From contig NC_080689.1 of NCBI RefSeq assembly GCF_030445035.2, forward strand, positions 19,497,278-19,561,277: 64,000 nucleotides of DNA. Reading direction: 5' to 3'. Shown piece by piece: positions 10,427-20,987 of this stretch. This DNA is from Dasypus novemcinctus (Eukaryota > Chordata > Mammalia > Cingulata > Dasypodidae). Numbering within the stretch: the stretch's first letter is position 1; each line of letters begins with the position of its first letter. The notes under the pieces are model-generated. The model was not told the origin of the DNA and did no database searches. It was given only the letters and a program-made list of their open reading frames with translations. The translations under genes and the position numbers were made by a program.

Positions 10427-11465
10427 CCTCCTCACAATTAAACACTTTTGCACCTCAAAGAACTTTTTCAAAAGGGTGAAAAGGCAATCGACTCAATAGG
10501 AGAAAATATTTGGAAATCACTTATCTGATCAGGGTTTAATATCCAAGATATTTATAATGAGATGCTACAACTCAACAATAAAAAGACAAACGACCCAATT
10601 TTTAAAAATGGGCCAAAGACTTGAATAGGCATTTGTCCAAAGAAGAAATACAAATGGAAAAAAAAAAAACACATGAAGAAATGCTCAACATCACTAATGA
10701 TTAGGAAAATGCAAATCAAAACTACAATGAGATATCATTTCACACCTATCAGAATGGTCACTATAAAAAGACAGAGAACTGTAAGTGTTGGAAAGGATAT
10801 GGAGAGATGGGAGTACTTATTCACTGTTGTTGGGAATATAGAATGATGCACCCACTGTGGAGGACTGGCAGTTCCTAGAGAAGTTGTATATAGATTTGCC
10901 ATGTGACCCTGCAACACCACTATATATATACCCAGAAGAACTGAGAGCAGTGACACGAACAGACATCTGCACACTGATGTTCATAATGGCACTATTCATG
11001 ATTGCCAAAAGTTAGAAACAACCCACGTGTCATCAACCAACAAATGGATAAACAAATGGATTCACACGATGGACTATTAGGCAGCTGTAAGAAGAAATGA
11101 AGTTGTAAAGCATATGACCACATGAATGAACCTGGAGCACATTATATTGAGTGAAGCAAGCAAGACACAAATGACACATATTATATGATTGTGTTACTAT
11201 AAACTATATTTTGTAACATATTGTATGATTCCATTTATATAAAATATAAGTCCATTTATAAAGATGAAATTTGGTTAGTGGTTATATGGAGTTAGGGCAT
11301 ATTAAGTGGTGTGGAGTTTTTCTTTTCGGAGTTATGAAATAATTCTAAAATTTTTTGTAATGATGAATGCACAACAGTGTGATTGTACTAAAGCCATTGA
11401 TTCTGTATTTTAGATAGAGTGTATGGTATGTGAATACATCTCAATAAAACTACTTAATAAATAAA
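10427..11465 (+). mobile_element. L1 ORF2 C-terminus and 3' end, second copy
   Basis: Same coding region as 9560-10290 but with the 150-bp stretch missing there. It ends TCTCAATAAAACTACTTAATAAA. The enclosing insertion (10427-12122) is flanked by the perfect 16-bp duplication AAATCAATTGGTCATA at 10411 and 12123. Confidence 0.85.
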
Positions 11466-12122
11466 TAAATGTATAAAAATAGCCAGAAATAGCAGCTGTG
11501 TACAGCAGGGGAAACAGAGAAATTGAGAGATGAAGAATTTTGTTTGTCTGTTTTTTGTTTTTTGTTTTTTTTTTTATTTTTTTAAAGATTTATTTATTTA
11601 ATTCCCCCCCCCCCTCCCCCGGTTGTCTGTTCTCTGTGTCTGTTTGCTGCGTCTTGTTTCTTTGTCTGCTTTTGTTGTCGTCAGCGGCACGGGAAGTGTG
11701 GGTGGCGCCATTCCTGGGCAGGCTGCACTTTCTTTCGCGCTGGGCGGCTCTCCTTACAGGCGCACTCATTGCACGTGGGGCTCCCCTACGCGGGGGACAC
11801 CCCCGCGTGGCAGGGCACTCCTTGCGCGCACTCCTTGCACACATCAGCACTGCACATGGGCCAGCTCCACACGGGTCAGGGAGGCCCAGGGTTTGAACCG
11901 TGGACCTCCCATGTGGTAGACGGACGCCCTAACCACTGGGCCAAGTCCGTTTCCCTGTTTTTTGTTTATTATTGTTGTTGTAATAAAAATACTCTAATAA
12001 TGAATGAAGTGATGAATGCATAACTATGTGATTATACCAAATACCATTGATTGTACATTTTGGATAGATTGTATGCTTTAATAATATGTATCAATAAATT
12101 TGATTTGTTAAAAAAAAGAAAA
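11466..12122 (+). mobile_element. Second L1 3' end, split by a SINE
   Basis: Outside the SINE at 11560-11955 the text (TTATTATTGTTGTTGTAATA, then TATCAATAAATTTGATTTG) is another L1 3' terminus with A-rich tail, tandem to the preceding one. Confidence 0.65.
11560..11955 (-). repeat. Full-length SINE (type A)
   Basis: Antisense copy with a poly(T) left edge and tRNA-like head at 11885-11955, inserted in a T/G-rich TTTTTGTTTT run that is repeated on both sides. Confidence 0.92.
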
Positions 12123-12765
12123 AATCAATTGGTCATAGGTATGACGGTTCATTTCTGAACTCTCAATTTTATTCCATTGGTCAATAGATCTTTTCTTGTG
12201 CTATTGATTACTATAACTCTGGTAATAAGTTTTATTCCTAGATTTTTTTTTCTTTTAATTGCTATAGTAAATGGAATTGTTGTCTTGATTTCCTTTTCAG
12301 ATTGTTCATTGCTGGTGTTAAAAAAAACACCACTGATTTTTGCAGGTTGATCTTGTTCCCCTCCACTTGGCTGAATTTGTTGATTAGGTCTAATAACTTT
12401 CTTGTGGAGTCTGGGGTTTTCTATATATAGGATTTTGTCATCTGCATGTAATGAAAATTTTACTTCTTCCTTTCCAATTTGGATGGTGTCTATTTCTTTT
12501 ACTTGATAATTGCTCTGGCAGAACTTCCAGCACAGTGTGGAATAGCAGTGGTGAAAGTGGGCAGCCTTGTCATGTTCCTGATCTTAGGGGTAAAGCTTTC
12601 AGTCTTTCAACACTGAGTATAATATCAGCTGTGAGTTTTTCATATATGCCCTTTTTCATGTTGAAAAATTCCTATTTTCCTGAGTATTTTCATCAAGACA
12701 GGATGCTAGATTTTGTCATGACTTCTTTGTGTCAACTGACATGATCGTGTGCCCCAGCTGTCTTG
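12123..12765 (-). mobile_element. L1 ORF2 reverse-transcriptase fragment, inverted
   Basis: The - strand decodes as the L1 RT palm region (IQIGKEEVKFSL, then HADD where active copies have FADD). It is broken by stops and an internal deletion. It meets a + strand L1 piece at about 12765. Confidence 0.75.
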
Positions 12766-13165
12766 TTTGCAGAAACTGACAATGTCATCCTAAAATTCAT
12801 ATGGAAATACAACAGATCCAAAATATCCTAAGCAATCTTGAAAAAGATGGAGGCTTCACATTTCTCTATTTCAAAATTCACTAAAAACTACAGTAATCCA
12901 GACAGTGTGGTACTGGTACAAGGATGAACATACAGATCAATGGAACAGAATTAAGAGTTCCAGAATAAGCACTTACATTTGTGGCCAACTATTTTTCACC
13001 AAAGGTGTGGAGACAGTTCAATGGAGGAAAGACTAGTCCTTCAACAAGCAGTGCTGGGAAAACTGGATGTTCACATTAAGAAGAACAAATTTGGACCCAT
13101 TTCTCAAACCATATACAAAAAATTAACTCAAAATGGATCATAGACCTAAATGCAACAGTTAAAAT
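12766..13165 (+). mobile_element. L1 ORF2 fragment
   Basis: A + strand sequence matching the ORF2 region after the RT domain (GTGCTGGGAAAACTGGATG, then ATGGATCATAGACCTAAATG). With the piece to its left it forms a tail-to-head inverted arrangement as made by twin priming, although no 3' end or tail follows. Confidence 0.75.
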
Positions 13166-13714
13166 TTATACCTAGTTTCCCATTTGGAACTGCAGTAGTA
13201 TAGTGATTTTATAAAAGAGAGAGCAATTATTCTAGCCCATTAACCCCAATGGCAATTAGTTTAGGGATGGACATGTGATCCAATTCTGGGAAAACTTCTG
13301 TGAACATTTCCTGAGTCCTGAGAGATTTCCACAGGAAAAGGCAGCACCCTTCATCTTTGGGAGATGGTATGTCTGGATTTGAAGCCTTGACCTCCAGCAA
13401 CCATCTTCCTAACAGTCTGATATTGAGGTTAACACCGAGGATGATAGATCACAGGGAGAATGGAAAAAAACAAAACAGGATTCCTGATGACATCATGAAC
13501 TGCTGCTAAAAAAAAACAAACCTGATGCTTGCACATCTCTGGATTTCCTCTTAAGTAATTAAATTATGTAAAATATTTCCTTCTTGTTTAAACCAATTTG
13601 AATTGATGTTTTTGTTACTTGAAGTTTAAAGCATTCTTACTAATAACAGGGTAAATTCTCCTTCTTTAAAATGTCTGCACTTGAGTGATCAATAACTACC
13701 TGAATTGATCACTT
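13166..13714. other. Unassigned non-coding sequence
   Basis: No coding signal and no confident repeat assignment. It contains a short A-rich run at 13505-13520. Confidence 0.4.
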
Positions 13715-13729
13715 AAAGGCAGTATTGTG

Positions 13730-14147
13730 GGAAACGGACATGTGGTTCAAGTGACAGAGCTTCCGCCTACCATATGGAAGGACCTGGGTTCGGTCCCTGG
13801 GGTCTCCTGGTAAAAAAGAAGAGAAAGCGTGCCTGCGTGGTGAGCCACTGCCCGCACAAGTGCCTGCGTAGTGAAGCTGGTGCCCCGTGCAAGTGAGTCA
13901 CGGAGCAAGATGACGACACATGAAAAGAGAGACAAAGGGAGCATCAAGGTGAAACACAGCAGAAACCAGGAACTGAGATGGCACAATTGACAGTGAACCT
14001 CTCTCCCCATCAGAGGTCTCCAGGATCGAAACCTGGTGAATCCTAGAGGAAAGAAAATGAGAAAAGAAGACAACACAGACAGCAAAAACAGCAGGGTAGG
14101 AGGAGGGGAAGGGGGGGGAATAAATGAATAAATCTTAAAAAAAAAAA
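13730..14147 (+). repeat. SINE (type D)
   Basis: Perfect 15-bp duplication AAAGGCAGTATTGTG at 13715 and 14148. The body differs from types A and B (CGTGCCTGCGTGGTGAGCC, GTGAATCCTAGAGGA). It shares its subfamily with 19240-19672. Confidence 0.93.
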
Positions 14148-14284
14148 AAAGGCAGTATTGTGTGGTACTTAAGAGTTCCTGTGTTAGAGTTAGACTGACC
14201 CGCTTTATATGTCAGGTCTGCCACTAATTAACTCTGTAAATTTTGGCAATTTCCTTAATGTACCTGTTCTCTGGCATTCTTTCA

Positions 14285-14540
14285 AAATCGGGATAATAAT
14301 ATTACCCAGTCTGATTTCACCCAGACTGAGAGCCAAAGTCCTTACACTGGCCTACAAGGTCTTATGTTATCTGGCCCTTATCACCACATCTCTTGTCACT
14401 GTCCTTCTCCCTCTTTTGATCCAGTCACAGTAGGTTACTTTCTTAACTTTAGATCTTTTGCCCCAGCTCTTTCCTCCTCCTGACACACTGTTGCCTTAAA
14501 TACCTATATGCTTACTCCCTCAGGCCTTTCAGCAGCCAGG
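14285..14540 (+). repeat. L2 LINE fragment
   Basis: Degenerate L2 3'-half text: GAGAGCCAAAGTCCTTACA, TGGCCTACAAGGTC, then a cytosine-rich stretch. Old and non-coding. Confidence 0.65.
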
Positions 14541-14727
14541 GGACCAGAGAAGTATGAAGACAAGCTGGACCCTGCCAGACACTTCTGTGTCTATCCATCG
14601 CCGTATCTAAGAAGACCTCTGAGGGTAATGGCCACTGTTTCACTTTCACCTTCCAAGTCTTCTAACTTGAAGCATACAGGCAAGGGAATTCTGGCAAATA
14701 TAGTTCAAGTTTAGCCAAGTTAAACCA

Positions 14728-15770
14728 GAGTCTCTTGAGAATACAGGCAGTGCCTAATGAAAGAAGATGGACCAATATGTCAAGCCCTCAATATTAGTGC
14801 ATGTAACTATGAACCTTATTCTTAAAAAATAGCAACTTAGTGGTTACCATGGGTATATTAGTTATCTAAAGGGATGCTGAGGCAAAATACCAGAAATTGT
14901 TTGGTTTTTATAAAGGGTATTTATTTGGGGTAGGAGCTTACAGATACCAGGCCATAAAGCATAAGTTACTTCCCTCACCAAAGTCTATTTTCATGTGTTG
15001 GAGCAAAATGGCTGCCAACATCTGTAAGGGTTCAGGCTTCCTGGGAACCTCCCTTCCAGGGTCTTGCTTCTTTCTGGGTTCAAGGTTCCTTTCTTCCCAG
15101 GACTTACTTCTTCCTGGCCTCAGGGTTCCTCTCTTCCTGGGTTTTGCTTCTCTTTCCTCTCTTAGCTTATGACTCAGGGCCAAGCTTAAAGCTTCAACAT
15201 CAAATTCCAGCATCAAAACTCCAACATCAAAATCCCTCAACTCTGTCCTTTGCCATGCCTTTTTTATCTGTAACTCCACATCCACCAAGGGATGGGGACT
15301 CAATGCCCTAATGACGCAGCCCAATCAAAAGCCCTAATCATAACTTAATCATGCCCAGGTACAGACCAGATTATAAACATAATCCAATATCTATTTTTGG
15401 ACTTCATAACCATATCAAACTTCTACAATGGGTTTTGAGGAGAGGAGGAGGGAAGAAAAGATGGCGCTTGGGGCATTTTTAGGGCATTGGAATTGTTATG
15501 CATGATCTTGCAATGATGGATACAGGCCATTATGCATTTTGTTATAACCTATAAACGTATACAGTACAAAATGTGAACCATAATGTAAACCATTGATCAC
15601 GATTAGTGGCAATGCTTCAGGATTTGTTCATCAATTTTAACAAATGTACCACACTCATGTAAGATGTTATTAATAGGGGAAAACGGGGGAGGGGTGGGGT
15701 ATGTGGGAATCCCCTATGTTTTCTATGTGACTTTTCTGTAACCTAAAGCTTTGAAAATAAAGTGAAAAAA
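14728..15770 (+). repeat. LINE 3'-region repeat interrupted by an LTR
   Basis: 14728-14853 and 15428-15770 read as one repeat: TTAGTGGTTACCATGGG is followed, after the LTR, by the GGTATGTGGGAATCCCC block and an AATAAAG tail as in old L1 3' ends. A copy of the left part recurs at 16151-16250. Confidence 0.6.
14854..15427 (+). mobile_element. MaLR-like solo LTR
   Basis: The 574-bp element begins TATATTAGTTA (decayed TGTATTAGTCA) and ends TTCTACA. It is flanked by the perfect 5-bp duplication ATGGG (14849 and 15428). It shares long blocks with 17007, 42249 and 63061. Confidence 0.82.
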
Positions 15771-16590
15771 ATAAGACACTGGGGGAACATACAGAAGCAA
15801 TTGTCACTGTACATAAAAGATATCAATCAGCTCTTATGGGGATGAAAAACACAATGCCAAAAAAATTTATTTTTTTATTTATTATTTTGGGCTTTGCTTT
15901 TGGGGAGGTTTTGGATTGCAGAAGAGTCATAACTGTGGCAGAGGAAGAGGATCACTGCTGTGGGGTGTCAGTGGTGGCGAGATGTGTAAGGAGGGGTGCC
16001 ATCTGCGGCATGCCCCTATGGAAAATGAATGTATTCAAGTGGTCATGGAGTGTGGTCTTCGTGGATGGAGGCCCACACAATAACCAAAATAATATTGAAT
16101 TCCCACCCTGGGGAGTCGTGCTACATTCTCTAATAGAGTGGTAAGACTCCCTAGAGAACATGGGCAGTGCCTAATGGAGGGGCAGACCAATATGCCAGGC
16201 CCTTGATATTGATGCTTATACTTATGAACCTTGTTCTTGTGAAACTGAAACTTGGCCTAGTATTATATATTGCCTAAGAGTTACCTCCTGAAAGCCTCTT
16301 TGTCGCTTAAATATAGCATCTCTCTAAGCTGAACTCAGCATATAAATTTACTACCTTCCCTGGGCATGGGACATGACTCCCAGGGATGGGCCTACCTGGC
16401 ATGGAGGAATTATTATCACATGCAAGTAGCAACGCATTTGGAAAAAGACCTTGACCAAAAGGGGGAAAAGTAAGTATTAGTACAAATGAGTTTTTATGGC
16501 TAAGATATTTCCAGGTGAGTCAGGAGGCCATTCCAGAGGTTATGCTTATGCACATCTTAGGAGGATCTCACTGACTGCCTCAGTAAACAG
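15771..16590 (+). repeat. Uncharacterised interspersed repeat
   Basis: Contains CCAATATGCCAGGCCCTTGA, also seen at 14770, and a CCAAAAGGGGGAAAAGTAAG block. A 102-codon frame at 15836-16144 has a hydrophobic start but lies in this repeat and is not credible as a gene. Confidence 0.5.
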
Positions 16591-16599
16591 TACCTCAAA

Positions 16600-16960
16600 A
16601 CCATCACACTCTTCATGTCTCTGCTCAGATATCACCTCTTGAATTATGCCTACTCTGACTAACCTATTTAAAATTGAAACTCATCTTATCTCCTATGAAG
16701 ACTTGCCATTTTCAAATTCTGCCTTCCATCAAACATCAGGAGTTAAGCTTGCTAAGTTCTCTGCAACTTTAAAATGTGGGTTGCCTCTCCTCCAATTTCC
16801 AATAATAGTTTCATCACTTACTTCTAAGGTCTCATAAAGTCTCTTTAGCATCCATATTCCTACCAAAAATCTCTTCAAAGCACTCAAGGCCTTTTCCATC
16901 AAGCATCTCACAATTCCTCCAAAATATATACCTTACCCATTTATAAAACCATTACAGCAT
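16600..16960 (+). repeat. L2 LINE fragment
   Basis: TCTCTGCTCAGATATCACCT and CTATTTAAAATTG match the conserved L2 3' region. It looks like the continuation of the L2 at 14285 after later insertions. Confidence 0.6.
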
Positions 16961-17006
16961 TTTGGTATTTGCAAAAGCACTTTCCCCACTCCTCAATACC
17001 AAATTC

Positions 17007-17633
17007 TGTATTAATAAGCCAAAAGAGTGCTGATGCAAAGTACCAGAACTCTGTTGACTTTTATAAAGCATATTTATTTGGGGTAGTTGCTTACAGTTAC
17101 AAGGCCCTAGAGTCCAACTCAAGGTACCATAAGAGGTACTTTCTCACCCAGAGTCTTTTGACACAAGATGGTGGGCAATGTCTGTGAGGGTTCAGCCTTC
17201 CTCCTTCTGAAGGCTCCATTGTCTGAGTTTCTTCCTATCTCAGCTGTAGGCTTACAGCTTACATAAGGCTCCTCTTTCTCCCCAGCTAGTTTCCAAGATC
17301 AGCTGCTCTTTCTCTCCACAAGTTCAGCTGTAGACTATCGGGCTCATCTCTCTTCCTGGGGCCATGTCTATGGAGTGCTCTCACTTTCTGCATATCTGCT
17401 TCTATGCCTCTACTTCTGTGTGAGTCTGTTTTATCAGCCCAAGTGGGCTGGGATTCCACGTGGAGTTGCACTCTGATGTGGTTGGGTCAAAGCCCTAATC
17501 TTAACCTAAGTTAATCAGATATCTCAGCTGTATCTAATACAATCAAAGGGTTATCATACCAGAGAAACAGACCAATTTACAAACTTAATCTATATTTCAT
17601 TTTGGAATTCATAATTAATATCAAACTGCCACA
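17007..17633 (+). mobile_element. Older MaLR-like LTR
   Basis: Begins TGTATTAATAAGCC and ends AAACTGCCACA. It shares TTTATTTGGGGTAG and the CCCTAATC...TTAATCA block with the copies at 14854 and 42249, but the middle is diverged and no clean flanking duplication is visible. Confidence 0.7.
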
Positions 17634-17639
17634 AGTACC

Positions 17640-18194
17640 ACCCGGGCAAAGCTCTGACAAGCAGAAATGTGAATTTATTGAATGACCAAACAATTTCACA
17701 CTTTCAAAGAAGTCTGAAAAGAAGACAGCAGTCCTTATTGGATAAGTTTTTAGTGAAGCTGAGAAAGAGTATGTCAGAGCCTGTGGTGCAAGTTGAGAAA
17801 AGGCAGAAAAGAGAAAGAACACCTGAAGTGCAAGTGCCCAATGTTCTATTGGAGGGGGACTCTTCGTCCAAGCAACACTCCATGTAACCTCTCCTCTTCA
17901 CCACTCTCCTCCCACCATCCCCTTAGGCTACTGAGTCTTCTCAGTAAAGGTAAATTAAATTTTTTATTTTATTTTATCTATTTTTTAATTTTTAGGTTTA
18001 CTTCTTATGTAAAGTAATGATATACAACCCTATCATTTTACATATTGCTTTAAAAATGTACATTGTCTTTGGTTAGGAATGCATTAAATTTATTTACATT
18101 ATTCCGTACGGGAAAAATTTGTTTGGTACTTGTTTTTGGTACTCATCACACCTCCTGGAACCAATTAACAACAAGGATACCGAGGTACCACTGT
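17640..18194 (+). mobile_element. pogo/Tigger-type DNA transposon, 3' end
   Basis: A 72-codon frame (17669-17887) encodes a basic, glutamine-rich tail (LKRRQQSLLDKFLVK) like the C-terminus of CENP-B/Tigger transposases. Its right end, GAGGTACCACTGTA at 18181-18194, reads as the inverted terminal sequence. The catalytic domain is missing. Confidence 0.6.
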
Positions 18195-18837
18195 ATATTC
18201 AAAAGACCTCTTTTAAGTCTATTGCTGATTATTCTAATCTGCACTTTGACCATAAAGTTTTGCACAGGAAATTTTGTTTTTAGTTATTGGCTTATAACCA
18301 AATTGTCCCCAGTGCTTTAAAATTAAATCTACAACATTTTTCTTTACTTCAGAGCTTTGCTTACTTCCCATTTTGACTTTGACCAACCTTGGATGAGTAA
18401 CACTAACCCTACAATATACTCACTGAGGTCACTGAAGCCTCAAGGGAAACTGGTTTCTCTCATGTTCTGCTGCTTTTAGGATTCTCAGCACTTAAGGTAG
18501 GAGGCCCCACCATTCCCCATTCCCCAGAGATAACAGGACTCTGGTGGTTGCTGGACTGAAAAAGTGGATGTCCAACCCCAACGGTCAAGAATTTTACCAG
18601 GTAACAATCTCCTCAAAGGTTGTGGGGTACCTCTGGACTCTTGCCTGGAGTAGGTAAATTGACGTTGACACCTGGATAGTCATGAGAGAAAGCATGGTTG
18701 TTAATGCCAGTGGAAGTCTGGGAGACAGGAGTGTCTCAAATTTGCCATCCCCAGAACCACAGGGCGGGGCAGAAGTTGTCATGGCTACAAACAGGAAAGA
18801 ATAGTTACCAACACAGTGGTGAGTATGTACACCCAAG
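18195..18837. other. Unassigned non-coding sequence
   Basis: No gene and no certain repeat family. It leads into the tandem repeat that follows. Confidence 0.4.
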
Positions 18838-19130
18838 GGTGAGGCCAGTCCTGAAATAACCATAAGCAAAGGCAAACTCAGTTTAGAATTACCATCACAA
18901 TAGCAAGCACACAGGAGGGCTAGGCTTGACTTGACATTACCATCAATGAAGGTAAATTTAATTTAGAATTGGGTGTAGGGGAGAAGCTAATTTCAAAATA
19001 ACCATAATCAAAGATAAGTTCAGTTTAAAATCACCATCACTATTGCATGCATACACAAAGGTAAGGCTAGACATGGAGTAACCATAAACAAAGGTAAACT
19101 AGTTTAAGATTACCATCACAACAGTAGGTC
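18838..19130. repeat. Degenerate tandem repeat, about 80-bp unit
   Basis: Four units carry TAACCATAA...CAAAGG...AGTTTA.AAT.ACCATCAC at 18857, 18938, 18999 and 19079. The second unit is shortened by about 20 bp and its core reads ATTACCATCAATGAAGG. Confidence 0.8.
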
Positions 19131-19239
19131 TAGACTAAATCCATCCATTTACAGCAATTTCAGATAATATAATGACATCTTATATAATATCTTAACTATT
19201 AGTTACTGTTTCTAGTAAGTTTTTACTTAAAAACAAATT

Positions 19240-19672
19240 GGGGAAAGCAGATATGACTCAAGTAATAAAGCTATATACGTTATGGGAAGACCCGGGTTTG
19301 ATCCCTGGGGCTTCCTGGTGAAAAAGAAGAGAAAGCATGCCTGTATGGAGAGCTGAGTGCCTGTACAGTGAGCCAGTGCCTGCACAAGTGAGTCACAGAG
19401 CAAGATGATGATGCCACGAAAGAGAGACGAAGGGGAGAGTCAAGACGAAGCACAGCAGAAACCAGGAACTGAGGTGGTGCAGCTGACAGGGAACCTCTCT
19501 CCACATCAGAAGTCCTGAGGATTGAATCCCGGTGAATCCTAGAGGAGAAAAATTGAAAAGACAAAAAGAGAAATAGACACAGATCACACAGTGAATGGAC
19601 ACAAACAACAAAACCAGCAGGATGGGGGAGGGGGAGGGGAGGGGGAGGGGGGAATAAAGCTTTTTTTAAAAA
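19240..19672 (+). repeat. SINE (type D)
   Basis: Same subfamily as 13730-14147: head GGGAAAGCAGATATGACTC, GTGAATCCTAGAGGAG body, and a G-rich GGGGGAGGGG stretch before the tail. Confidence 0.9.
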
Positions 19673-19693
19673 AGTGATAAGATTAAAAAAAAG

Positions 19694-20032
19694 TTGGGGG
19701 AAGTAGGTGTGGCTCAAGCAATTGAGCTCCCACCTACCACAGGCAAAGACCCTGGTTTGATTCCTGGTGCCTCCTAAAGAAGACAGCGAGCTGGCATAAC
19801 CATCAGGTGCAGTAAGCTGACCCAACAAGAGACACAAGAAGAAAAATATAATGAGACACACAACAAAGTAAGGAATGGAGGTGGCTTAAGTGATTAGGTG
19901 TCTCTCTCCCACATTGGAGATCCTGGGTTTGGTTTCTTGTGCCTCCTAAAGGAACAAGGAAGATGAACAGACACAGCGAGTGCAAACAATGAGGACATAA
20001 GGAGAAAGAAATAAATCTTTAAAAAAAAAAAA
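19694..20032 (+). repeat. SINE (type B dimer)
   Basis: Two head-like blocks (19705 and 19885) are each followed by a GTGCCTCCTAAAG motif, then AAATAAATC and poly(A). Confidence 0.9.
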
Positions 20033-20987
20033 CATGCTTTGAAAAAAATTGGGCACTTTTATTGACTAAGCAACTAAAACTATTTTATTAGTAACATTAA
20101 TGTTGCTAAGTTTTTCTGCTTTTCCAGCAGTTGAACTAATTCTATTTGTGATTTCTTTATACATCAAATCCAATTGCAAAATAGTATTGAAATTTATAGA
20201 CTCATTTTTAGGTTACCTTTCATTGTTATCCAATCTAAACAGGTGAACTCCAAATCTGATTTATGCATTCCTAGGCATGAGCAAACTGACAAAGTAAACA
20301 CAGATTAGAACAGAAGAGAGAATTTTACACACTTAACTAGCATAGGGAAAGAATAAACTTTTGAATCACCTTCACAAAGCTCCCAATGTTCACCCATGCA
20401 GAAACCTCGTGTGGAATCCTTCAGCTTTGTTCCTCCAGGGGAATCCCCAGGCAGCTGCTAGGCATGGAGGTGAGAGATCCAGGGAAGTCCTGGGCAGATG
20501 AGACCCACAGTGGGGCTGCTCTGAGGCTGTATCCCCATCAGCTACCTTTTGCAATGGGTAAAGTCCTGCAACAGCCTAGGTCTTGATTCCCCATCCACTC
20601 CTCTTATTAGGCAAACCAAACCTAGAGAGGCCTGGAGTGGCAGGTCAGGACCAAGTGGCTCCCTTGTTAATTAAGACAAGGTGCCTTTAATGGTGGCAGT
20701 TAAAAGGTGAGCATATCCCTTGGCCTGCCCCTACTCACCTGTTTTTTCTCTCCATGGCATAGTCTCAATTGCTGAAAACTAAGAAGACTATTTCTAAAAG
20801 GGAGTTAATGGAAGTTTAGGGGCCCACGGAAAGTTTTGCAACTTCCTACAGATACCTGATGCAGAATGGCTAATAAAGTGAGTTCCTAGGAGGATCTGTT
20901 CTTCTCTAGAGTCAGGATCTATCAGAGGGTGTTTTTTATTGCCTCTATCATCTTTCCTTGAAATAAGGCTGGGTTTTTAGGTCCTGC
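20033..20987. other. Unassigned non-coding sequence
   Basis: No convincing ORF. It may include decayed LTR or retroviral flank (20380-20720 is C/G-richer), but I could not assign it. Confidence 0.35.

Noticed and set aside
15836-16144. A 102-codon ORF with a hydrophobic, signal-peptide-like start
   Set aside because: It lies inside an interspersed repeat, has no splice or homology support and no promoter context.
18838-19130. CRISPR-like array
   Set aside because: The units are degenerate, contiguous and about 80 bp, without constant repeats and unique spacers, and the genome is mammalian.
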